Shown in pieces: positions 44,757 to 55,093 of a stretch of 64,000 nucleotides of DNA. Made by a program: the position numbers and the translations under genes. Positions within the stretch are counted from its first letter, which is position 1. Every line of letters starts with the position of its first letter. The stretch is from Emiliania huxleyi CCMP1516 (taxonomy: Eukaryota > Haptophyta > Isochrysidales > Noelaerhabdaceae): the NCBI RefSeq assembly GCF_000372725.1, contig NW_005201912.1, positions 253,711 to 317,710 on the forward strand. Direction: 5' to 3'. The notes beneath the pieces were generated by a model that did no database searches, was not told the DNA's origin, and was given only the letters and a program-made list of their open reading frames with translations.

Positions 44757-45278
44757 CTGATGCCTTTGCTCCCCAGTCTGCAGCGTTCACAAGCCTTGTT
44801 GTTGAGAAGAAAATACCTCCGATGGCGCTGTGCGCTGGTCTGTGAGAGGTTGAGGTGCGAGCCCTGGAGGCCCTGGGGATGGGGGGGGACTACCCGCGGG
44901 CTTCACAGCTCCTGCGAGCTGTGTTGACGTCGCCAAAAAGAATTTATTTTCTTTTGTTTTGTAAATTTGGTGTAGCGCGGGCCCTCTCTCTCGGCGAGCC
45001 GGCACCTCCCCCGCCCGCTCTGCGGCTCTGCGGCCTCCAGCTCCACCCCCGGATTCGCCCTTCACTGCGTCCGACTTGATGCTGCACCCAAGTGCTTCGA
45101 CCAAGTGCTCCGAGTTCCCTCAACAACCCAAAGAAACAAAAAATCAGCCGCGAGAGCGTGTCAGTCACTCGATTGAGCACTTTGGCGCGCGGCTCGCGGC
45201 TCGCGGCTCGCGCCTCGTTCTCAGTCGCTTCAAGTCTCGCGTCATCGCCGGACCTTCGCGTAGTCGCCGGCTCCTGTG

Positions 45279-48200
45279 ATGCACCGTGGTTACACTCGGT
45301 GCGCAGGCGCGGGCGCAAAGTCCAGCTGCACTGCACCTCGCACCTCACAAGTGGCAGTGCACGCCTCGCCTTCTCCGCATCGACCCTGGCTGCTACTCAT
45401 CTTGCTCCTGTCTGCTCCGTCCGCCGCCTCGGAACCCACGTGCCGTCGTCCCAGCACGGCGAGGGGTGGCCTCGCTTATGGGTACGTCTTCAATCAGCCA
45501 GGTGACGCCGAGGCGGATCTCACCGTCGCAAACTTTGATGCCTCAGCCTTTGCCAGTACGATCAGCTGCCTCCCTGGCCTCAATCAGACGGGGCCAATCA
45601 CTGCAGAGGTCTGTCCCTTCGACTGCGCGGGTATTTGCAACGGAGGGCCTGGATGCCAGGACGCCTGCGCCCAGACGGTCGGGGATGATGCCCTTGACTA
45701 TACCCTGACGGGGTGCGAGGCGCTCGAGGTCGCAGCATTCCCGCCATGTTGCGACTGCTGGCGCGGCTGCGGCGGCTGCGGCTCCGATGAGTGCTGGGGG
45801 CGCAATTCTACCATCTGGGATAACACGATCGGAGCCTTCAACACCTTTGGCCACTGTGACTGCGACAATGACCTCATCCGGACAGACACTGCTTGGAAGC
45901 AATGTACCAGGAACATTCCCGGCTATGGTGGGGGTCAGCTCTGCGTGTTGCCGCCCCGCGACTCTCTTCCCTCGCCGCCGCCGCCATCACCGCCACCGCC
46001 GCCGCCGCCACCGCCGCCGCCACCGCTGCCGCCCTACCCGCCCGACAATGCACCTACACCGCCGCCGCCATCGCCGCCGTCCCCCTGCGTCCACGACGAC
46101 AGCAAGTGCTCCGACGATGGCGACAACTGCTACGCCGATGGCCAGTCTGAGGCTCAGACCTGCAGCGACGGCTACACCGCCAGCCCTCACCCCGACGAGC
46201 CTCGGAACAACGGCCGCTACACGTGCTACCCGCCTCACTGCCGCTGCGACGCGTCCAAGTGCTCGAGCGAAGGCGACGATTGCTGGGCGGTCGGCTTGCT
46301 AGACGGTGAGGCGCAGACGTGCCGCGACGGCTACTTGCCGATCGCGTTCAGTGACTGGCAGTACACCTGCTGCTTCGACTTTGACCAGCCGCCGTCGCTG
46401 CCGCCGCTGCCGCCGGTCCCGCCCTACCCGCCAGCCCAGGTCCCCGCTCCGCCGCCGCCGTCGCCCCCGTCCCCCTGCGTCCACGACGACAGCAAGTGCA
46501 ACGACTGCTACGCCGATGGCCAATCCGAGCCTCAGACCTGCAGCGACGGCTACACCGCCAGCCCTCACCCCGAGGACCCTCACAGCGAATGGCGATACAC
46601 GTGCTACCCGCCTCACTGCCGTTGCGACGCGTCCAAGTGCTCGAGCGTAATGGGCTGCTACGCGGACCCAAGCTACGAGGCAAGGACGTGCCGCGACGGC
46701 TACTTGCCGATCGCGACCAATGAATGGGAGCAGTACACCTGCTGCTTCAACTTCGACCAGCCGCCGTCGCTGCCGCCGGTCCCGCCCTACCCGCCAGCCC
46801 TGGCCCCCGCTCCGCCGCCGCTGTCGCCGCCGTCCCCCTGCGTCCACGACGACAGCAAGTGCTCCGACGATGGCAACAACTGCGAGGCCGATGGCCAGTC
46901 TGAGGCTCAGTCCTGTAGCGACGGCTACACCGCCAGCCCTCACCCCGACGAGCCTCGGAACAACGGCCGCTACACGTGCTACCCGCCTCACTGCCGCTGC
47001 GACGCCTCCAAGTGCTCGAGCGCCGGCGGCGACTGCTACGCAGACGGCACGCCAGACGGTGAGGCGCAAACGTGCGACGACGGCTACTTGGTCGTCCCTG
47101 TCAATGACGGGCAGTACACGTGCTGCTTCGACTTCGACCAGCCGCCGTCGCTGCCGCCGCTGCCGCCATTCCCGCCAGCCCTGGCCCCCGCTCCGCCGCC
47201 GCCGTCGCCACCGTCCCCCTGCGTCCACGACGACAGCAAGTGCTCGAGCGATGGCAACGACTGCTACGCCGATGGCCAGTCCGAGGCTCAGTCCTGCAGC
47301 GACGGCTACACCGCCAGCCCTCACCCCGACGAGCCTCACAACGAATGGCACTACACGTGCTACCCGCCTCACTGCCGCTGCGACGCCTCCAAGTGCTCGA
47401 GCGATGGCGACGATTGTTTTGCCTACCCAGGCTACGAGGCTCAGACGTGCGACGACGGCTACTTGGTCGTCCCTGTCGATAACTTCCTTTACTCGTGCTG
47501 CTTCAACTTCGACCAGCCGCCGTCGCTGCCGCCGCTCCCACCCTACCCGTCCCAACCGCCGTCGCCACCGTCGCAGCCGCCATACCCTCCAGGTGCGGCT
47601 CCGGCACCGCCGCCGCCGCCCTCGTTCTCACAGATCTCGGCGGGCGAGGAGCACACGTGCGCCGTGTTGGACGGCGTGGGACACGTCGAGTGCTGGGGCC
47701 AGGATGAGGATGGCCAGAGCACGCCGCCTCCTGGCGTGGCCTACTCACAGGTCTCGGCGGGCGACTCGCACACCTGCGCGTTGAGGTCGGAGAATGGCTA
47801 CGCGGAGTGTTGGGGCTCGGACGACAACGGCAAGAGCACGCCGCCGTCCGACGTGTCCTACTCGCATATCGCGGCGGGCGATGATCTCACCTGCGCTCTG
47901 AGGTCTGACAACGGGCACGCTGAATGCTGGGGAGATTTCGATGATGAGTACGTTCCACCGCCCGGCGTGGCCTACTTGCACATCTCGGCGGGCGGGGACC
48001 ACATCTGCGTCATCCGGTCGAACGACTCGCGCGCTGAGTGCTGGGGTTTCGAGGATGGCCAGAGCACGCCGCCTCCTGGCGTGGCCTACTCACAGGTCTC
48101 GGCGGGGGGCGAGCACACCTGCGCGTTGAGGTCGGAGAATGGCTACGCGGAGTGTTGGGGCTCGGACGACAACGACAAGAGCACACCGCCGTCCGACGTG

Positions 48201-51200
48201 TCCTACTCGCACATCTCAGCGGGCGAGGACCACACCTGCGCTCTGAGGTCTGACAACGGGCACGCTGAATGCTGGGGGTCGGATGAGGACGGAGAGAGCT
48301 CCCCACCGCCAGGCGTGGCCTACAATCAAATCGCTGCGGGGGGCGAGCACACCTGCGCGCTAAGGGACAATGGGCAGATCGAGTGCTGGGGCAGTGACGA
48401 GGAGGGGATTGTCCCATGGTGGTCGATCGACTGCTCCGCTGAGATTCGTTTCGGCTTCTGCCAGACGGAGTGCGCCATCTTTGCCTACTGCGAGGATGAG
48501 GAGACAGAGGATGAGAACTGCAAAAGGGAGCCTGCGGCCTGCGGCTCCAAGTGCGCTAGATTCTTGCGCTGTCCTCCAGCGCCGCCCGCTCCACCTTCTT
48601 CGGCGCCGTACTACTCTGCCATCGAGTACCTCTCCAGCGACTGCTCTGGAGCACTCTGGCGGGTATGGTCGGTCCCGTCCGTCGCGACCAGCGCGGAGGA
48701 ATCGAACGCCTCTTGCCTGCCTGCCTCCACGCCTGGGGGGGCCTCCTCTTCTAACGTGTGGTGTGACTTTACCGGTCCGCAGCCCAAGTTGCAGGGCACG
48801 TCCTTCATGCCGCCTCTCCCTCCTAATTCGTCCGCGACATGCGACGAGGCGAGCTGGCCTGACAAGGACGGCGGCTGTGGCGAGTGCAAGGTCTTCGTAG
48901 GACTCGGCAACTTCGAGTCCTACGGCAGCTGTGGCGGCTACTGCGCCTCGATTGGCCGCTCTTGCACGGGTGCGTGGGAGGGGAGTGACGATAGCTGCGC
49001 GATCAAGTATGAGACAACGTGCGATCACTCCATCGACTTAAGCGACGACGACGGCGACGACGAAGGCGCCACAGCAATCTGCGAGTGTGCAGCGCTCTAC
49101 TCCAACAACTGCAGCACGACTGGAGGGGGCTTCGGGAGTGACGGGAATGGCATCGTTGCTAACGGCTCGACCTGCGTTGACTACGGCAACGGCTACTCGG
49201 GTCTGTTCCTGTGCGTGGATGTCCCCTCACCTCCGTCGCCACCGCCTCCGTCGCCGCCGCCACCGTCGCCGCCGCCACCGTCGCCGCCGCCACCGTCGCC
49301 GCCGCCACCGTCGCCGCCGCCACCGTCGCCGCCGCCACCGTCGCCGCCGCCACCATCACTGCCGTCACCCTCGCCGCGGCCTCCCTCGCCGCCGCTGCAC
49401 CCGCCATCGCTGCCACCGGCTGCGCCGCCCCCGCCGGTCATGCCGCCGCCGCCACCCTTTCTGCCAGGCACTGCGCCCTCGCCTTCGCCTCCCTCGCCGC
49501 CGCCACCCTCGCCCCCGCCTTCGCCACCGTCGCCGCCGTCGCCCCCGCTGGCCATCGTAGTCAGAGCCTCTACGGTTATGAACGTGACGGAGCCAAAGGC
49601 CCTCGGCAACACGACGGTCGAGCAGTTGATGGGCGAAATCGAGTTGGCGCTGAGTCAAATCAACCGTCGGCGCCTGCACGACCAGCGCCGAAGGCTTGGG
49701 GTGGAGAACGTGCGCGTGTGCCAGCAGTCGCGCTATGTACTGGATCCAGATTTTCAGAACCCACTGATCGATCAGTGGGTGACTGTGGTGGACTCCTGGT
49801 ACAGCGAGTGGTGCAAGGACCCTTACCGAGGAGGCGGAGGCACCTGCACCGCCGACGAGGAGGGCGCCGACAGCTTCATGATCACCTGGGGACCTTGCGG
49901 CGATGCGTGCCGCAGCACGGGCTGTGAAGCCATGCCGAACGGTCGACGGTTGGACTCGCCACCTGATCCGTACCTAGAGTCAAGGCCCCTCGTCGTCAGC
50001 ATCAAGATCGAGTACGACAAGGTTGTGGAATACAACCCCGACGACCTTGCCGGCGGCGGCCTGGACGACCAAGCCAACCGGTCGACCGTCGAGGTTGTCA
50101 TCGCCGTCGAGCAAGCGATCGGAGGGCTGTGCCCGCAATGCACCGTGACGTCAGATCCCGATCCTACCATCTTCCCGCCCCGTCCCCCGCCGACGCCACC
50201 GCCGCTGCCGCCACCGACACCGCCGCCCTCGCCGCCGCCGAGCCAGCCTCCACCAAGCCCACCGCCCAGCCCGCCGCCGTCAAAGCTCCCTCTGGTGATT
50301 GGTACGACGGTTCCGGCGAGCGTTGTCGTGCTCCTGGCGATCGCCGCCGCCTACTACCGGCGCCGAGTGCGGAGCAGGATGGTTGCGCCGGTGCGGCGCA
50401 GCACCGCGGTGTTCGAGGAGGCGCCGCAGGAGAAGCGGGTGTGGCGATGGAGCGAAGTGCCGGCGCTCGTCAAGTCGATGTCTGTGAAGCTGCTCAAGGT
50501 CGCGGACGGCGATGCTGTCGACGACGAGCTGCCAAACGGCGGGGACGGAGGCTTGCGTGTCGAGACCAGCCTGCTCCGCGACGCCTTTGAGGCGGCCATG
50601 GACTGCTTCGGCCATCTTGCGTTGGAGGATGTGCGGCTAGAAGTGCGCCGTCAGGCGGCAGCACTGATCCAGAGAGCGTGGCTGCGCAAGGCGGGTGGAC
50701 GGCCGCTCCCAAAGAAGAGGGCGGCGGGCATGGGGGGCTACGGCAAGTTTGGAGGCAACATCAAGCAGATGATCACTGGCGAGCCAAAGCAGGCTGCATT
50801 GGGACTGCACTACCTGCTTGGCGTGAGGGAAGCGGAGACGGCGCCAATGATGGTCGACCCCGTTCAATCTATCCGGGAGGAGTTCCTGCGCCACGGCACC
50901 GCAGACGACCGGTGGTGCCTCGAGTACGTCCTCTCCTCTTCGGCTGGCGCGACGGACCGGGAGTGGCCAAACGGCGCGGGCCGAGAGAGACCGCAGTAAG
51001 CTCGAGTCCATGACGCATCCATGACCATGACATGTCCACGCCACACGCCCCATAGGCAAGATGGACGAGGGGCGGAGCGGCGAGAGGTTTGAAGACTTTG
51101 TGAGCCACTCGAGCGCGAGAGAGGCAGGGCTCGATGCAGGCCAACCCCCATCCCTCGCCTATCCCTTGCCCCGCCTCCACCGCCGCCTCATCCGCTCCTA

Positions 51201-51911
51201 GAGAAGCAAGAGCGTGTTCTCACTACGAGCTTAGGCCACGTGCTCGCTCTCCGCTTGTACACGACCAACGCGTACCGCTCCCTCAACGACCCGCTGCGCA
51301 ACAAGGAGCGCGAGGAAGCGCATCCCTTCCCGGTGAGCACACCACGTCTTGAGCTCGTGCACGGAAGCGCCCTTATCAACGCACGTGCTGTGATCAGGTG
51401 ACGATGCTCAAGCTCTCGGACGGCATCAAGAAGCTCCGCGCGGTCGCCGCCGACCTCGCCGGCGGCCACGAGCCGGCCGACCTCTTTCGCGGCGCGCACT
51501 AGAGCCTCCGATTTTTAGCTGAGAGACCGGTCGCGATAAACACTTCGTGGCCGAGGCCGCGCCCTTATCACCCCTCGCGCTGCTGCCGTGGTAGGCATGC
51601 GTGACATGGAGGTGGACGCCGAGTTTGAGCGGCAGGGCGGCTCCGAGCTCGCCTGCATGTCGACGACGACCGATCTGGCGGTGGCGCTCCGCTACTCCGC
51701 CAGCCAGGCGAGCCTGCTGCTAAAGCTGCGCACCTCCTCCTTCATGGACCGCGGCGCCGACATCGCCTTCCTCTCCGCCTTCCCGGGCGAGCGCGAGGTG
51801 CTCTTCCCGCCGCTCACCTACTTGCAGCCGACGGGGCGGAAGGAGGTGCTCGAGTTTGGCGAGGGGGCCAAATGCACCGTCGTCGAGGTGAGCGTGCGAT
51901 TCCCGAGCTGA
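45279..51911 (+). CDS. Receptor-like transmembrane protein with cytosolic ADP-ribosyltransferase domain
   Basis: Exons 45279-50973, 51056-51139, 51235-51332, 51398-51491 and 51595-51911 sum to 2095 codons in phase. Order: signal peptide (WLLLILLLSAPSAASEP, about 36-54); a Cys-rich region; four Cys-rich repeats (units CVHDDSKCS...DGYTASPHP...CRCDASKCS) separated by proline hinges (about 270-745); seven RCC1-like blades (VSAGDSHTCALRSENGYAEC type, about 784-1040); long Ser-Pro stalks; a helix VIGTTVPASVVVLLAIAAAY followed by RRRVRSRM; an IQ-like AAALIQRAWLRK; and a cytosolic ART domain with LRLYTTNAYRSLNDPLR, LFRGMRDM (Arg), CMSTTTDLAVALRY (STT) and SAFPGEREVLFPPL (E-x-E). Three of four introns are GC-AG; removal restores WPNGKMDEGRSGERFEDF and LFRGMRD. 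The long first frame would stop at 50997 inside intron 1. The complete R-S-ExE triad predicts mono-ADP-ribosylation of arginine; the ligand is unknown. Confidence 0.8.
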
Positions 51912-52083
51912 GCCCGGGGGACAGCAACGTAAGTAGGTCTATTGTCCCAGGTTCCGAAGTAATCTGAAATTCATCCAAAACGAAAAGCGAAAAACATGGT
52001 TTAGCGGGATCTGGGAAAAGAAACACGGATCGAGGGGGGCTGCCGCCAGCGGAAGAGTGACTGTGCTAGATAGACAGAGGAGC

Positions 52084-53421
52084 TCAGACGGCTGCACCGA
52101 CCTCCACGCCATGGGCAAGGCGCACGGGGCCAAAGGCCCAGACGTCATTGTCGATGCGCAAGTAGTTGACGGGGTCAAAGAAGTTGAACGTCTCGCGGTC
52201 TCCACCAAAGGTGTAGATGGACGAATCCGACGACGATGACGACACGATCGCGGCGAAGTCGTATTTCACGTCGGCCGATGTGGTGGCGCTCCACGGCCTA
52301 GCCGCGAGGAGGGACCACTTCTCGCCATCGGCCGAGGTCCACATGTCGACGGGGTTGTCTTCCCCGATGCCCGTCTCGTCCGGTCGAAAGCCGCCAAACA
52401 GGACGAACCGATCGGCCAGTGGCAGCACCCAGTGCCCTGGGCGCGACGGCCACGGTGCCTCTGCAGTGACTCGCTCCCACCTAGCGCCGTCGCGCGTGCG
52501 CCACACATCGTTAAAGTACGGGAGCACACCGTCGACATCGGCCAGGAAGCCACACTCGCCGCCGAAGAGAAAGAGAGCGTCGCCCATCACCGCGAGCGCC
52601 GCGCCCGCACGCTTAGCCCACGGCGCGTGCTCGGCCAGCTGCGTCCAGTTCGCCCCGTCCTGAGAGCGCCACACGTCGTTGTGATAGATCCTAGCGCTTG
52701 GCCCTGCCAGGATTGCAGCGTCGTCGTTCACTGAGCCGCCGAGGACAACCAGCGCGCCGTCAAAGGTGATTGCACTCAGGCCCGCGCGACTCGTCCAGCC
52801 AGCATGCTCCGTCTCGCGACGCCAGGCCACGCCATCGTTTGTGCTCCAGACGTCGTTGAAGAAGTCGGACGCAGCGACCATTGCGTCTCCCGCGATGCCA
52901 GGGGGCGGACCGGCGGCGTCTCCAGGCGGACCGCCACCACCTTGCATCCCAGCAGGCGGACCGGCGGCGTCTCCAGGCGGACCGCCACCACCTTGCATCC
53001 CAGCGCCCGGTGCCGCGACGACCTTGTAGTTCTGCCCGCCCATCACGTATGCGCGATCGCCGAGCACAATACACTTGAAGTACGCCCGAGGTGCCCAGTG
53101 CGAGCCGCCATTCTCGGCGATCTGCGTCCAGGTGACGCCGTCATCAGCACTCTCCCAGACGTCGCTCCAGACTTGGCTGTCGCCGGGAATCGGAACCGGC
53201 GTACTTGGAGCGCCTGCCGTTCTTCCTCCCATGAGGACGAACTTCTCATTGATCTCGACAACCTGCAAGCCCGCTCGCCGCGTCCACGGCGCAGCCTTGT
53301 TGACAAGTCTCCACTCGGCCTCGTCGAGAAGGCTCGGCTCAGGCGCCTCGGGAAGGGCGGAGAACGCAGCCACACGAGTCGCAAGCAGGGCCAGCAGCGT
53401 GCCTCGAAAGGGAGCGCGCAT
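52084..53421 (-). CDS. Secreted kelch-like beta-propeller protein
   Basis: ATG at 53419-53421 gives a signal peptide (MRAPFRGTLLALLATRVAAF); about 445 aa, no intron. At least five kelch-type blades recur as W-x-x-R-A...V-x-G-D-x-x-Y-V-M-G-G...DVW-x-S-x-D-G-x-x-W: examples are APWTRRAGLQVVEINEKFVL, KCIVLGDRAYVMGGQNYKVV, HNDVWRSQDGANWTQLAEHA and YFNDVWRTRDGARWERVTAE. The loop at about 52905-53005 is a Gly/Pro segment made by a tandem duplication of AGMQGGGGPPGDAAGPP. An extracellular or secretory-pathway binding protein. It is convergent with the ART gene, whose stop is about 170 bp away. Confidence 0.75.
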   Translation of the reverse strand: MRAPFRGTLLALLATRVAAFSALPEAPEPSLLDEAEWRLVNKAAPWTRRAGLQVVEINEKFVLMGGRTAGAPSTPVPIPGDSQVWSDVWESADDGVTWTQIAENGGSHWAPRAYFKCIVLGDRAYVMGGQNYKVVAAPGAGMQGGGGPPGDAAGPPAGMQGGGGPPGDAAGPPPGIAGDAMVAASDFFNDVWSTNDGVAWRRETEHAGWTSRAGLSAITFDGALVVLGGSVNDDAAILAGPSARIYHNDVWRSQDGANWTQLAEHAPWAKRAGAALAVMGDALFLFGGECGFLADVDGVLPYFNDVWRTRDGARWERVTAEAPWPSRPGHWVLPLADRFVLFGGFRPDETGIGEDNPVDMWTSADGEKWSLLAARPWSATTSADVKYDFAAIVSSSSSDSSIYTFGGDRETFNFFDPVNYLRIDNDVWAFGPVRLAHGVEVGAAV

Positions 53422-53778
53422 TGGCGAGCGCACACACTCGCGGAAGACGGCAATCGGGGCACGCTTGACCTCCGTTTGACCTCGTAGAAACCGAGCTCGT
53501 CTTAGGTTTCCGAGGATATCCTTTGACCGCGTTGGGTAGCGAGGATTGGTGTGACGCGATCCACGCAGGCGTCAGAGAGTTAGGAAAAGGCGACACACAG
53601 TCCGACCAACGACTGGGACACCAACGCGGCATGGGTGGACGCGGGACGGGTGATAAACGACCACCTAAAAAAGAAAAAACCGCGCGCCTCCGGGCGACGG
53701 CACAAGCACCCAAAGCTCGAAACCGAGGCAGCTCGCCGGCACAAGAACCCAAAGCACACACCGAGGCAGAATTCGCTT

Positions 53779-54642
53779 ATGCTGCCATCGCTCGTCGCGG
53801 CTGCCGTCGTGGCCGCCGCCGCCGTAGTGCTGCCTCGCGCCCTGCCACCCTCGCCGCGCGCGAGCATCGCGATGGAGCTGCGCATGCCCGCCGACCTGAC
53901 GACGGTTGACCAGCTGATCCAGCGGACAAAGGACAACCTGCAGGAGGGCCTCGTCGTCGTGCTGCACTTTGACGACCCATACGCAGCACCCAACACGTGG
54001 GACTACTCGTATGCCGCCACGTCCGAGACGTCCAGCGAGCGGCTGCTCGAGATCTCAAACGAGTTTTCGGTGTCGGAGGAGCGGGGAGGGAGGCCGGTCA
54101 TCTTCCTTCAGATCGACCGCACGATGGCCGGGATGGACGTCATCTGCTCCAAGCGGGGCGTCAACGCCTTCCCGACCCTGCAGGTCTGGTCGCGCGGCCA
54201 GGGCGAGGACGTCAAGGTCGGCGAGCTCACGCAGACGCTCCTCGCTCTCGGCGCTGCGTCTCGCTCAACTGCTGCGCGGGCAGAGGGAGGTTACGGGCGG
54301 CCAGCCGGCACCGCACCGGTCGACATGTTTGGCGTGGGCAGCGGAGGCGCGAGGCTGACGCAGGAGGGGATTCGAAGCGCGATGCGCAAGGCGCCGCAGC
54401 AGGGCGGAAGCAGGGGCGGCGGCAGCGCGAGGCAGTCGGTGCCGGGCGGTGAGGAGGAGGAGGAGGAGCTCGCGCCTCCCGCCGCCGCGGCGGCCCTCGA
54501 GGGCGAGCCGGCTGCCGACGACGTCGACGCCCAGCTCGCCGCCCTCGAGGCGCAGATCAGGGGAGTCAGGCGGGAGGCGCAGCTGGACGCCCTCTTCGCG
54601 GAGCCGAACTGGGACGACGACGACCTGCCGCCTCCGATATGA
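53779..54642 (+). CDS. Thioredoxin-fold protein, possibly plastid-targeted
   Basis: 287 aa, single exon. The N-terminus is a hydrophobic signal (LVAAAVVAAAAVVLP) followed by a Ser/Ala/Arg stretch with ASIAMELRM, consistent with the bipartite leader of secondary-plastid algae. The thioredoxin-like core reads GLVVVLHFDDPYAAPNTWDY, PVIFLQIDRTMAGMDVICSK and GVNAFPTLQVWSRGQGEDVK (cis-Pro in FPT). No CxxC active site is present, so it is not a dithiol oxidoreductase. The C-terminal third is disordered and acidic and ends in a helix (AQLAALEAQIRGVRREAQLD) and NWDDDDLPPP. Confidence 0.65.
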   Translation: MLPSLVAAAVVAAAAVVLPRALPPSPRASIAMELRMPADLTTVDQLIQRTKDNLQEGLVVVLHFDDPYAAPNTWDYSYAATSETSSERLLEISNEFSVSEERGGRPVIFLQIDRTMAGMDVICSKRGVNAFPTLQVWSRGQGEDVKVGELTQTLLALGAASRSTAARAEGGYGRPAGTAPVDMFGVGSGGARLTQEGIRSAMRKAPQQGGSRGGGSARQSVPGGEEEEEELAPPAAAAALEGEPAADDVDAQLAALEAQIRGVRREAQLDALFAEPNWDDDDLPPPI

Positions 54643-55093
54643 GATGACTCCGGCGTGTGGGCATTGGGCGGTGGTTGTGTGAGAGTATGTACTAGAGATG
54701 GTGGCGGCTGTCGGTATGTATTTTATCGAGAGAGCGCAGAGAGCAGGTGATGAGAAATTTTTATCAGTCCACTTTGGTCTTTGCACTTAGATCTTATCTT
54801 AGTTAGAGGCGGCGTTTTTCTTCTTGTGTTCTTCTTCGCATGCCGATCGCATCCAAGTTACTAATACTTCCAAGGCGCAGCCGCCTCCATTGCTGTTTGC
54901 TGTTTGCTCTCAGCCGCACGCCGTGTCGGCACCGTCCTAGAGTGCGCCCCGCCAGCCTCCTCACGCGACTCCAATATGGCATTTCTTTTGCGCTTTACCT
55001 TCGCCCAACCCCATAAAAAAGCCATTTCAACAAGTAAAAAGCTCGCCAAACAAAGCGGGTCATTGTCCCCCTGAGGTTGATCGTAAAGGTGCC
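54643..55093. promoter_or_regulatory. Upstream region of the sulfotransferase-like gene with repeated leader segment
   Basis: The stretch 54826-54935 (CTTCTTCGCATGCCGATCGC, then AAGGCGCAGCCGCCTCCATT, then CAGCCGCACGCCGTG) recurs at about 57405-57472, just before the next gene, with two short insertions here. It may be a shared promoter/leader or the scar of a duplication spanning the gene. Confidence 0.45.
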
